The notes under the pieces are model-generated. The model worked only from the letters and a program-made list of their open reading frames with translations. It made no database searches and was not told the origin of the DNA. Below are positions 1 through 6,165 of a DNA stretch of 23,511 bases, in pieces. The first letter of the stretch is position 1. Each line of letters opens with the position of its first letter. The stretch lies in the NCBI GenBank assembly GCA_964626625.1, contig CAZVFV010000009.1, positions 1 to 23,511 of the forward strand, written 5' to 3'. This DNA is from CAYZPE01 sp964626625 (GTDB lineage Bacteria; Patescibacteriota; Minisyncoccia; Phycocordibacterales; CAYZPE01). The translations under genes and the position numbers were made by a program.

Positions 1-1480
1 GGCCTTCAAGACCTTCGAGGCGAAGACCGCTGCGGCCGGCGCGTCCGCTCCGCCGAAGGCCGAGGCGAAGTCGGCGACGGCCCTCCTCGAAGAGGACCAG
101 CTGGAAGATCCGGTGGTCGCGCAGCGGAAGCGGCTCGCCGCGGATCTGAAGGAGGTCGACAAGATCCGCACGGTCTGCGCGACCTACGGCCATCCCAAGA
201 TCAAGGTCATGGATGCGATGGTGTCGCTCGAAGCGCACGCCCTCGAAAACGCTTGGAACGAAGACAAGGTCCACCTCGAAGCGCTCAAGGCTTCGCGTCC
301 CGCGGGTCCGGCGATCCACTCCCGCGGCCCGGCCGAGTTCACCTCGGAGAATCTGGAAGCCGCCGTCTGCAAGTCGCTGCGGATGCAGGGCTTCGAGAAG
401 CAGTTCAAGGAACCGACCCTCGAAGCCGCGGACAAGATCTGCAAGCTCGGGATCGGCCTCCAGTGGCTGGTCCTCCAGGCCGCTCGTGCGAACGGCTACT
501 TCGAGCCGATCGGCCGTTTCACGAACGGCAATCTCCGCGGCGTGCTGCGGGCGGCCTTCCCCGCCTACGAAGGTTCCTCGGCTTCGACGCTGTCGCTGCC
601 GGGCATCTTCGCCAACGTGATGAACAAGTCGATCCTCGAATCGTGGTCGGCCGTCGAACAGACGTGGCGCGGCATCAGCGCCGTCCGCAGCGTCTCCGAC
701 TTCCGGCCCGTGAAGGGCTATCGCCTCACCGGGGCGATGGAATACGAGAAGATCGGCCCGAACGGCGAGATCAAACACGGCGCCCTCGGCGAGATGGATT
801 ACACGAACCAGGCCGAAACGTACGCGAAGATGTTCGCCCTCACCCGGACGGACCTCATCAATGACGACCTCGGCGCTCTGACGCGGGTTCCGGCGCGGCT
901 CGGCCGCGGGGCGGCGCTCAAGCTCAACGACGTGTTCTGGGCAGAGTACCTGAACAACTCGGCGTTCTTCACGACCGGCAACAAGAACTACTACGCCCAC
1001 GCGACGCTGAGCCTCCTCGACACGTCCGGCCTGGAAAAGGCGAACACCCTTTTCCGCGACCAGACCGACCCCGACGGCAAGCCGATGGCGATCAACCCGG
1101 CGATCCTCCTGGTGCCGAACGCCCTGGAGTTCACCGCGTCGCGGATGATGCAGTCGACCACGATCCTCCAGGACGGCAACGGTTCGGCCGTCTCCTACGG
1201 GACCGCGAACGTCTTCGCCGGCCGCTTCCGGATCTTGCAGTCGAGCTACCTCTCGAACAGCAAGTACACCGGCTACAGCTCGAAGGCGTGGTATCTCCTC
1301 GCCAACCCGGCGGACTTCCCGACGATCGAAGTCGTGTTCCTCAACGGGCTGGAGACTCCGACGATCGAGACGGCGGAAGCCGACTTCGACACCCTCGGCG
1401 TCCAGATCCGCGGCTACCACGACTTCGGCGTCGCGAAGCAGGAATACCGCGGCGGCGTGAAGATGAAGGGCGAGGCGTAA
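1..1480 (+). CDS. Major capsid protein, C-terminal part of a probable prohead protease/capsid fusion (5' end outside window)
   Basis: The frame is open from base 2, so the gene starts left of the window; 492 residues are visible. The first 40 or so are Ala/Lys/Glu-rich and linker-like. A helical charged stretch follows, then a long capsid-like domain with segments such as SLPGIFANVMNK, YTNQAETYAKMFALTRTDLINDDL and a C-terminal RGYHDFGVAKQEYRGGVKMKG. This layout (linker, helical delta-like region, capsid shell domain) is that of phage proteins in which a ClpP/S49-like prohead protease is fused to a Mu gpT-like major capsid protein. A GTG at 113 could start a shorter product but has no convincing ribosome site, and the upstream frame looks coding. 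It would form the icosahedral head shell. The capsid call is confident; the protease fusion is inferred because that half is not visible. Confidence 0.82.
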   Translation, partial: AFKTFEAKTAAAGASAPPKAEAKSATALLEEDQLEDPVVAQRKRLAADLKEVDKIRTVCATYGHPKIKVMDAMVSLEAHALENAWNEDKVHLEALKASRPAGPAIHSRGPAEFTSENLEAAVCKSLRMQGFEKQFKEPTLEAADKICKLGIGLQWLVLQAARANGYFEPIGRFTNGNLRGVLRAAFPAYEGSSASTLSLPGIFANVMNKSILESWSAVEQTWRGISAVRSVSDFRPVKGYRLTGAMEYEKIGPNGEIKHGALGEMDYTNQAETYAKMFALTRTDLINDDLGALTRVPARLGRGAALKLNDVFWAEYLNNSAFFTTGNKNYYAHATLSLLDTSGLEKANTLFRDQTDPDGKPMAINPAILLVPNALEFTASRMMQSTTILQDGNGSAVSYGTANVFAGRFRILQSSYLSNSKYTGYSSKAWYLLANPADFPTIEVVFLNGLETPTIETAEADFDTLGVQIRGYHDFGVAKQEYRGGVKMKGEA

Positions 1481-1503
1481 TCTCCTCTCCTGGTGGATGA
1501 ATA

Positions 1504-1527
1504 CGGGGGCGGAGCGATCCGCCCCCG
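1504..1527 (+). terminator. Perfect 10-bp hairpin with GCGA tetraloop behind the capsid gene
   Basis: CGGGGGCGGA (1504-1513) and TCCGCCCCCG (1518-1527) pair perfectly around a GCGA (GNRA-type) tetraloop, 24 bases after the capsid stop codon. There is no T-tract after it, so it is not a classic intrinsic terminator. It more likely acts as a partial terminator or as a 3'-end stabiliser that gives the capsid message a higher abundance than the rest of the operon. Confidence 0.6.
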
Positions 1528-1566
1528 GCCCCTCTTGCAACAGCTCTTCACGCGAAAGGCGCCACT

Positions 1567-1911
1567 ATGGCCGCGCTTGTTTCCTACGTGCAGCGAGGCG
1601 ACTCGCTCGACTACACCCCTAGTTCGGCCGTCGCTGCCGGAGACGTGGTCGTCGTCGGCGACCTCCTCGGCGTCGCGGTCCGCGACATCCCGGCGGGCAC
1701 CCTCGGTTCGCTCCTGGTCGAAGGCGTCTTCGACTGGCCGAAGGCGACCGGCGGCGGCTCGGCGATCACCGGCGGCGACACCGTCTATTGGGACGTCAGC
1801 GAGCAGGTGGCGACCGGCACCAGCAGCGGGAACGTCAAGATCGGCAAGGCCGTCCCCGCGGGCGCCTCCGACTCCGACACGACGGTCCGCGCCAAGCTAT
1901 TCCAGGCGTAA
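1567..1911 (+). CDS. DUF2190-type capsid decoration (cement) protein
   Basis: The product is 114 residues. It shows the signature of small DUF2190 phage head proteins: an N-terminal strand region (AALVSYVQRGDSLDYTPS), a V-V-V-G-D-L-L-G-V-A motif, then D-I-P-A-G-T-L-G followed by V-E-G-V-F-D-W-P-K, a G-D-x-V-Y-W-D motif near residue 74, and a final IGKAV-like strand. Members of this family bind the outside of capsids or form trimeric fibres at capsid centres. The ATG lies 6-10 bases after a GAAAGG ribosome site. Its place directly behind the capsid gene fits the role. Recognition is from motif pattern only. Confidence 0.8.
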   Translation: MAALVSYVQRGDSLDYTPSSAVAAGDVVVVGDLLGVAVRDIPAGTLGSLLVEGVFDWPKATGGGSAITGGDTVYWDVSEQVATGTSSGNVKIGKAVPAGASDSDTTVRAKLFQA

Positions 1912-1965
1912 GCCGCCCATCGTCGAATCCGCCTCCTGATTCTTTCACCCGCTGGGGATTCCGCC

Positions 1966-3021
1966 ATGGGCACGCTCGCCCCCGACTTGGTCCGCGTCCG
2001 GTCCGACTTCTCCTCGCCGCCGAAACGGCAGCGGTTCTGCGTCCGGCAGGCGGCGCTCTCGGCTGGCTCGGACGTGGCGGCTTCGACGGTCTACGTCGCC
2101 GAGAAGGACGTCATCCTGCGTTCGGCGTCGATCACTCCCGACGGCTCGGGGGCGAACATCAACGACTCGAATGCGTCGACCTGGTCGATCCACGCCGGCG
2201 CGACGATGATCCTTTCGCAGACGTTCGACGACGCGGTTCCGTTCCCGGCGAGCGGCGTTCCGGCTTCCCTGGGATCGCAGCCGCGGCTGATCCCCGCGGG
2301 CACGAGCCTCAAGTATTCGGTCGCGAACGGCACCACGGCGGCGACGCCGGCGACGGTCGTCACGCTGGAACTCGAAGAGGCTTCGCCCTGGCTCGACGGC
2401 TTCAACGTGGCGGCGAGCGACGGTGGTTACGCGTCGATCTTGGATGCGGCCGGCGGGGGCGTCCAGCTCTTCGCCAGCGACGCCGCGCCGGAGGACAACA
2501 ACGAGGCGGCGATCTACTCTGCCGAGGTGTTCAAGGTCGCGGCCGGCAAACCGATCGTGGCCGAAGCGCTGCTTCAGTACGCCGAGGCCAACACCGACGA
2601 CGCGAACGTCTTCCTCGGCCTCATGGACGCCGTCGGTCCGAATCTCCTTCGCGACGATGGCGCGGGTCCGAAGACCAGCTACAGCGGCGCCGGGATCTAC
2701 AAGGTCGACGGCGGAACCGTCTGGCGCTGCCATTCGTCGATCGGCTCGTCGCAGACGGCGACGGCCTCCACGACGACCGCCGGCGGCGCGGACTACCACA
2801 CGCTTCGCGTCGAGATCCGCCCGATCCGCGGCGGCTCCACCGCCAAGGTCTGGTTCTTCGTCGACGGCGTCCGTCTCCGCGACGCGGACGACGCCCTCAT
2901 CGAACACACGATCGACTTCACCTCGACGACCGAGATCGCTGCGGTTGCGGCCGTGAAGACCGGCGGGGCGAACGCGGAGTCGATCAAGCTCAAGTGGTTC
3001 GTCGCCGAGCAGTCGAGGTAA
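1966..3021 (+). CDS. Putative head-associated virion protein, beta-rich, unrecognised family
   Basis: The product is 351 residues with no signal peptide and no cysteine-rich region. The first 150 residues contain alternating strand-like segments with D/N/S/T-rich turns (for example VYVAEKDVILRSASITPDG). From about residue 150 the pattern resembles a concanavalin A-like jelly roll, ending in HTLRVEIRPIRGG, KVWFFVDGVRLRD and ESIKLKWFV. The V-W-F-F-V-D-G-V-R-L strand is typical of lectin-fold domains in phage decoration or fibre proteins. It lies between the decoration protein and the head-completion genes, so a surface-exposed capsid accessory role is likely. The ATG at 1966 has a GGGGA sequence about 9 bases upstream. 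No specific family is claimed. Confidence 0.6.
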   Translation: MGTLAPDLVRVRSDFSSPPKRQRFCVRQAALSAGSDVAASTVYVAEKDVILRSASITPDGSGANINDSNASTWSIHAGATMILSQTFDDAVPFPASGVPASLGSQPRLIPAGTSLKYSVANGTTAATPATVVTLELEEASPWLDGFNVAASDGGYASILDAAGGGVQLFASDAAPEDNNEAAIYSAEVFKVAAGKPIVAEALLQYAEANTDDANVFLGLMDAVGPNLLRDDGAGPKTSYSGAGIYKVDGGTVWRCHSSIGSSQTATASTTTAGGADYHTLRVEIRPIRGGSTAKVWFFVDGVRLRDADDALIEHTIDFTSTTEIAAVAAVKTGGANAESIKLKWFVAEQSR

Positions 3022-3024
3022 GCC

Positions 3025-3390
3025 GTGGGGGACATGCTCGCCCGCGGCTCCGCCTGGCTCGAAGGCCGCCGCAAAACCGACCTCTCCAGCGAGGTCGTCT
3101 ACTTCCGCCCGGCGGTCGCGGACGGCGCGCCGATGCAGGCCATGATCGGCCAATCGACGTTCAACGCCGTCGACCGCCAGGGCTTCGTCTCCGAGGTGCA
3201 GACCCGCGACTTCTTGGTCTCCAAGACGGACGTCGTCGAGGCCGGGTTCTTCCCGCCGATTCGCGGCGACTGGATCGAGCAGAATGGGGAGCGGTTCGAC
3301 GTCCTCAATCCGACGGGTGAAAACCCGTGGCGATACACCGACGGCTTCCAAAACACGGTCCGCATCCACACCCGCAAGATCAAAGAGTAG
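3025..3390 (+). CDS. Putative head-tail stopper/joining protein
   Basis: The product is 121 residues and starts at GTG 3025, four bases after the stop of the previous gene. It is a compact beta protein: ETDLSSEV-like N-terminus, then FVSEVQTRDFLVSKTDVVEAGFFPPIRGDWI, and a C-terminal G-F-x-N-T-V-R-I-H-T-R-K strand. A small beta barrel beginning with V-x-Y and ending in a -W-R-x-x-x-x-x-x-x-x-R-I-H-T-K-like strand is usual for neck stopper proteins in siphophages with this gene order. It would close the portal after packaging and accept the tail. The assignment rests mainly on position, between head and tail-completion genes, and on size. Confidence 0.55.
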   Translation: MGDMLARGSAWLEGRRKTDLSSEVVYFRPAVADGAPMQAMIGQSTFNAVDRQGFVSEVQTRDFLVSKTDVVEAGFFPPIRGDWIEQNGERFDVLNPTGENPWRYTDGFQNTVRIHTRKIKE

Positions 3391-3393
3391 CCG

Positions 3394-3831
3394 ATGGCGG
3401 GAAGCGTCAACGAGGTCGCCGAGCTGCTGCGGGCGCACGTCGCCGCCCAGGACTGGGGCGCGGTTGCGGTCCGGGTGGAGCGGACGCATCTGCCGCTCCT
3501 CGATTGCAAAGACCTCAGCACGACGCAGTGCAGGGTAACGGTCGTCGGCAAGACGGTGGAAACCGAGATCATCACGCGCGGCGGCCCCTTCTCGAAGGTC
3601 GTCACCGTCGACGTGGGTTTGCGGGCGCTGGCCGAGGATGACTCGAACGAAAAGATCGATCCCTGGGTCGACTTCGCCGAGGCCTTCGGAGACTTCTACT
3701 TGCACGGCCCGCGGATCGGCGACTGGAGCTGCATCGCGACCGAGGTGACGGCCCTGTCGATGGAAGCCCTCGCCTCTGAACACCAGGTGTTGATCGTCGT
3801 TTCGATGCAATGGCGCCGGGTGAAGAGATGA
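3394..3831 (+). CDS. Putative tail terminator protein
   Basis: The product is 145 residues, starting three bases after the previous stop. It begins with an amphipathic helix (VNEVAELLRAHVAAQDWGAVAVRV) followed by alternating strands and a second helix (PWVDFAEAFGDFYLHG), ending in strands LIVVSMQWRRVKR. The helix then D-W-x-x-V-x-V-R-V start and the V-x-V-D-V-G-L-R / helix / VV-S-M-Q-W pattern match tail-terminator (gpU-like or gp17-like) proteins, which cap the tail tube end that meets the head. Its TGA overlaps the ATG of the next gene (ATGA at 3828-3831), so the two are translationally coupled. Function is inferred from fold pattern and order. Confidence 0.55.
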   Translation: MAGSVNEVAELLRAHVAAQDWGAVAVRVERTHLPLLDCKDLSTTQCRVTVVGKTVETEIITRGGPFSKVVTVDVGLRALAEDDSNEKIDPWVDFAEAFGDFYLHGPRIGDWSCIATEVTALSMEALASEHQVLIVVSMQWRRVKR

Positions 3832-4394
3832 AAGGGAAAGCCTCCAAGTCCACCGTCTCGGTCGAATGGTTCTTCGACCGCGAACGGGTGATGACGGAGG
3901 TGGACAAAGGCACGCTCGGCGCGCTGAAGTCGTCCGGCTCCTACGTCCGGAAGTCCGCACAGAACAGCATCAAGAAGGGGCGTCCGACGGCTGCAAGACG
4001 CATCCGCGGCGAAGGCGGCCGGTTCATGAAGAACCAGTCGGCGGCGACCGGAACCACCCCTTCCGCTCCTGGAACTCCTCCGAATACGAAGCGCGGCTTC
4101 CAAAAGAAAAACACGTTCTACGCCTACGACCCTGTGAATCGCAGCGTGGTGATCGGCCCTCTCTGGTTCCCGGTCATCAACAACCTGATCGAGTTCGGCG
4201 GAAGCGCCCAATACGAGATGTGGGCGAACCCGAAGGGGCGGACCTGCGTGACGCTCGGAAAGACTCCGCAGCGGGGTGGACCGTGGAAGCACATCGGTTC
4301 GCGGATGCAGCACTATCCCGCCCGGCCCTACATGTTCCCGGCGCTGGAGCGGTCGCAACAGAAGATCGCATCGTTCTTCGGCAAGATCATTTAA
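3828..4394 (+). CDS. Putative tail completion/neck protein (HK97 gp10-like or Mu gpG-like)
   Basis: I place the start at ATG 3828, which overlaps the previous stop; an in-frame ATG at 3810 is possible but lies inside the upstream gene. The product is 188 residues and very basic. An N-terminal helix (GTLGALKSSGSYVRKSAQNSIKKG, roughly residues 28-51) is followed by a flexible S/T/P-rich part, then strands ending in P-A-R-P-Y-M-F-P-A-L-E and an amphipathic C-terminal helix. The R-P-(Y/F)-M-x-P-A-L-E motif with an upstream x-x-E-F-G-G is characteristic of gp10-like tail-completion proteins that bridge the head-tail interface. Neighbours on both sides support this. Confidence 0.7.
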   Translation: MKGKASKSTVSVEWFFDRERVMTEVDKGTLGALKSSGSYVRKSAQNSIKKGRPTAARRIRGEGGRFMKNQSAATGTTPSAPGTPPNTKRGFQKKNTFYAYDPVNRSVVIGPLWFPVINNLIEFGGSAQYEMWANPKGRTCVTLGKTPQRGGPWKHIGSRMQHYPARPYMFPALERSQQKIASFFGKII

Positions 4395-4406
4395 GCGAGG
4401 CGTCCC

Positions 4407-4907
4407 ATGGCGGTGGCAGTAGAGGCGGCGATCTCCGCCAAACTTTCAATCGAAGAGAGCGTCGACCTGACCTCCGTCGACGCCTTCAACACGACGAAGC
4501 TCGAAACCGGCGCCTCGAAGTGGAGCGGTTCGACGAAGCTCAGCGCGACGACGACCCCCGCGGCGCAGGACTCCGCCAGCTTCGTTCAAGCCCTCACGGC
4601 CGGCGCGGCGACGATTGACCTGTCCGCCCTCACCGGCACCAACGGCCGCGCGGTGAACGGCACGGGAAAGAAGATCCTCGCGATCTTCTTGAAGCCTCTC
4701 GGTGCGAATCCGATGACGTTCACGGCCGGAGCTTCCAACGGCTATCTCCTCTTCGGCGCCTCCGGTTCGGTGGCGGTTCCGAACGGCGGCTTCCTCCTCA
4801 AGGGTTTCGGCTCCGCCCTTTCCGCGATCGACGGTACGCATAAGACGATCGACGTCGCGGGCACCGGATCGCAGACCTGCCAGGTCCAAATCCTCTTCGG
4901 CCTGTAA
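4407..4907 (+). CDS. Unrecognised virion protein in the neck/tail region
   Basis: The product is 166 residues, rich in Ala, Gly, Ser and Thr, with the look of an all-beta structural protein. The centre contains TIDLSALTGTNGRAVNG followed by ILAIFLKPLG, FTAGASNGYLLFG and GGFLLKGFG. I recognise no family. The ATG lies 8 bases after GAGG. It sits between the tail-completion gene and the tail-tube gene. In phages with this order an extra beta protein here may decorate the tail or neck, but that is a guess from position. After its stop there are 62 bases before the tail-tube gene, the longest gap in the head-tail run after the capsid gene, and I see no clear promoter or terminator there. Confidence 0.6.
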   Translation: MAVAVEAAISAKLSIEESVDLTSVDAFNTTKLETGASKWSGSTKLSATTTPAAQDSASFVQALTAGAATIDLSALTGTNGRAVNGTGKKILAIFLKPLGANPMTFTAGASNGYLLFGASGSVAVPNGGFLLKGFGSALSAIDGTHKTIDVAGTGSQTCQVQILFGL

Positions 4908-4969
4908 TAGGCACCGACGAAATACGACGACAAGCGTTTTGGTGCGTGTGAAGAGTAGGATGTGCGGCG

Positions 4970-5422
4970 ATGTCTGCCGACGCGAAACTGGGGATGGACG
5001 GCGCCCTCTATTACAACGCCGCCGAGTACGAAGATCCGGACTGGCAGGAGTTCACCAACGTCAAGGACGCTTCGCTCAACCTCAAGAAGGGGGAAGCGGA
5101 CGTCACCACGCGCGCCAACGACGGGTGGAAGGCGTTGATCGGCACCCTCAAGGAAGCCGAAGTCACGTTCCAGATGGTGAACGACGGCGGCTCCGACCTC
5201 TCTCTGGTCCGCACTTCGTTCCTCTCCCGCCGCCCGCGTGTGCCGATCGAGATCCTGTACCTCGACGGCGACCTGGAGACCAGCGGTTCCACCGGCTGGC
5301 GCATGACGACGGAGTGTTTCAACTTCAGCCACAACGACGCCTTGGCGGAAGCCCAGATGATCGACGTGTCGCTGAAGCCCACCTATTCGGAACACGCCCC
5401 CGAATTCTACGAAGTCGCCTGA
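4970..5422 (+). CDS. Putative major tail tube protein
   Basis: The product is 150 residues: GMDGALYYNAAEYEDPDWQE, N-V-K-D-A-S-L-N-L-K-K-G-E-A-D-V-T-T-R, a central G-W-K-A-L-I-G-T-L-K-E-A-E-V-T-F-Q strand pair, then L-Y-L-D-G-D and a C-terminal VSLKPTYSE. The order 'K-x-x-x-L-x-x-x-x-x-x-x-D-V-T-T-R', 'a-x-V-x-F-x-M' and 'V-x-L-K-P' is that of TP901-1/lambda gpV-type tail-tube proteins, which polymerise around the tape measure to make a non-contractile tube. The ATG is preceded by AGTAGGA. It is followed by the chaperone and tape measure genes, the invariant siphophage order, which strengthens the call. Confidence 0.75.
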   Translation: MSADAKLGMDGALYYNAAEYEDPDWQEFTNVKDASLNLKKGEADVTTRANDGWKALIGTLKEAEVTFQMVNDGGSDLSLVRTSFLSRRPRVPIEILYLDGDLETSGSTGWRMTTECFNFSHNDALAEAQMIDVSLKPTYSEHAPEFYEVA

Positions 5423-5476
5423 TCCTTCCGGATGCAGGTCCGCTTTTCGCGATTCGCTCCCCTGTGGATTCTCGCC

Positions 5477-5917
5477 GTGAAATTCAAAGACAAGAAGAAC
5501 CGCGAGTGGGTCTTCAGCCTCTCGGTCCGCCTCCTTCGGAACGTGAAGCGCGAGATCGGCGTCGACCTCCTGTCGGCCGTCTCCGACGCCGGCCTGATGA
5601 CGCGGCTTTTCCGCGAAGACCTCTTCCTGGTCGACGTCCTGGAGGCCGTCCTGGGGCCGCAGATCGCTTCCAAGAAGATCAAGGACTTCGACGAGTTCCT
5701 TGACGGCAAGGTGATCCAGGCGGCGCGGGAGGCCTTGCTGGAAGCTCTGGAGGATTTTTCCTCGGAGACGAACGCCGCCGGCCTCAAAGCGGCGTTCGGA
5801 AGGTTCCAGGCCGCCGTCGCCGAGGCGATCCAGACCCTGGAGACGGATGGCGGATCGTCCACGAGTGCGCCGGACGCCTCGGAGTCGAGCCCTGGGAATG
5901 GACCTACCACGAGCTGA
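5477..5917 (+). CDS. Tail assembly chaperone, G-like part
   Basis: I choose GTG 5477 as the start because the product then begins V-K-F-K-D-K-K-N-R-E-W, matching the usual short strand-first start of this protein type; an ATG at 5432 has no ribosome site. The product is 146 residues: VRLLRNVKREIGVDLLS, then LFLVDVLEAVLGPQ, and the helix VIQAAREALLEALEDFS. The pattern K-x-V-K-x-x-x-G-V-D-L-L followed by a long helix with D-F is typical of small tail chaperones lying between tail tube and tape measure. The last 24 residues after ETDG are S/T/P/G-rich and look like read-through filler, while the real sequence appears to continue in the -1 frame. See the entry beginning at 5848. Confidence 0.75.
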   Translation: MKFKDKKNREWVFSLSVRLLRNVKREIGVDLLSAVSDAGLMTRLFREDLFLVDVLEAVLGPQIASKKIKDFDEFLDGKVIQAAREALLEALEDFSSETNAAGLKAAFGRFQAAVAEAIQTLETDGGSSTSAPDASESSPGNGPTTS

Positions 5918-6165
5918 CGACCGCTTTCCGCGGCGCGGAGCGGATCGCCTGGGACCACACCGCGATCCTCTACCAGGTGTTCCACAACGCCTTCCGCGGC
6001 AAGGACGCCGAGGGCGTGAAGGCCGACGATGTGAACCCCTACCGCTCGGGCGCGGCCGACCCGCTTCCGACCATCAAGGTCAGCGGCGCGGAGCAATCGG
6101 CGGCCCTCGGCCTGCCTCGCAAGCCGCCCACTCCGACCAAGCATCGCAGGAGTTTACATGACTAG
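5848..6165 (+). CDS. Tail assembly chaperone, T-like part in the -1 frame; no normal start codon
   Basis: A conserved-looking protein segment starts near base 5848 (W-R-I-V-H-E-C-A-G-R-L-G-V) and runs through WEWTYHELTTAFRGAERIAW, D-H-T-A-I-L-Y, N-A-F-R-G-K-D and D-D-V-N-P-Y to a TAG at 6163. The W-x-x-x-E-L-x-x-A-x-x-G-x-x-x-x-A-W-D-H-T-A and D-D-x-N-P-Y pattern is what I expect of the second tail chaperone. The frame is open from 5704, but no ATG, GTG or TTG occurs in it before GTG 5974, which would delete half the conserved part. It lies in the -1 frame relative to the G-like gene, like lambda G-GT. The alternative is a one-base error: ATG 5847, with GGAG six bases upstream, would lead into this frame if one G of 5849-5850 were absent. 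The last 8 bases overlap the tape measure start. Confidence 0.65.
   Translation, partial: WRIVHECAGRLGVEPWEWTYHELTTAFRGAERIAWDHTAILYQVFHNAFRGKDAEGVKADDVNPYRSGAADPLPTIKVSGAEQSAALGLPRKPPTPTKHRRSLHD

Noticed and set aside
1945..3960. 671-codon open frame on the - strand opposite the head genes
   Set aside because: Its product is Arg/Asp/Gly/Ala-rich and low in motif content, has no ribosome site, and lies opposite well-supported genes. Such antisense frames arise in GC-rich DNA.
5753..5761. T5 run in the chaperone gene as a slippery site
   Set aside because: The zero-frame codons here are GAT TTT TCC, so only the P-site tRNA could re-pair after a -1 shift. The shifted frame right after it is Arg-rich until about 5848, so the switch must be later.
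5847..6161. Frame from ATG 5847 as a gene of 104 codons
   Set aside because: Its product is Arg/Pro-rich and looks like a shadow. The coding character lies in the adjacent frame, so only the ATG and ribosome site are noteworthy.
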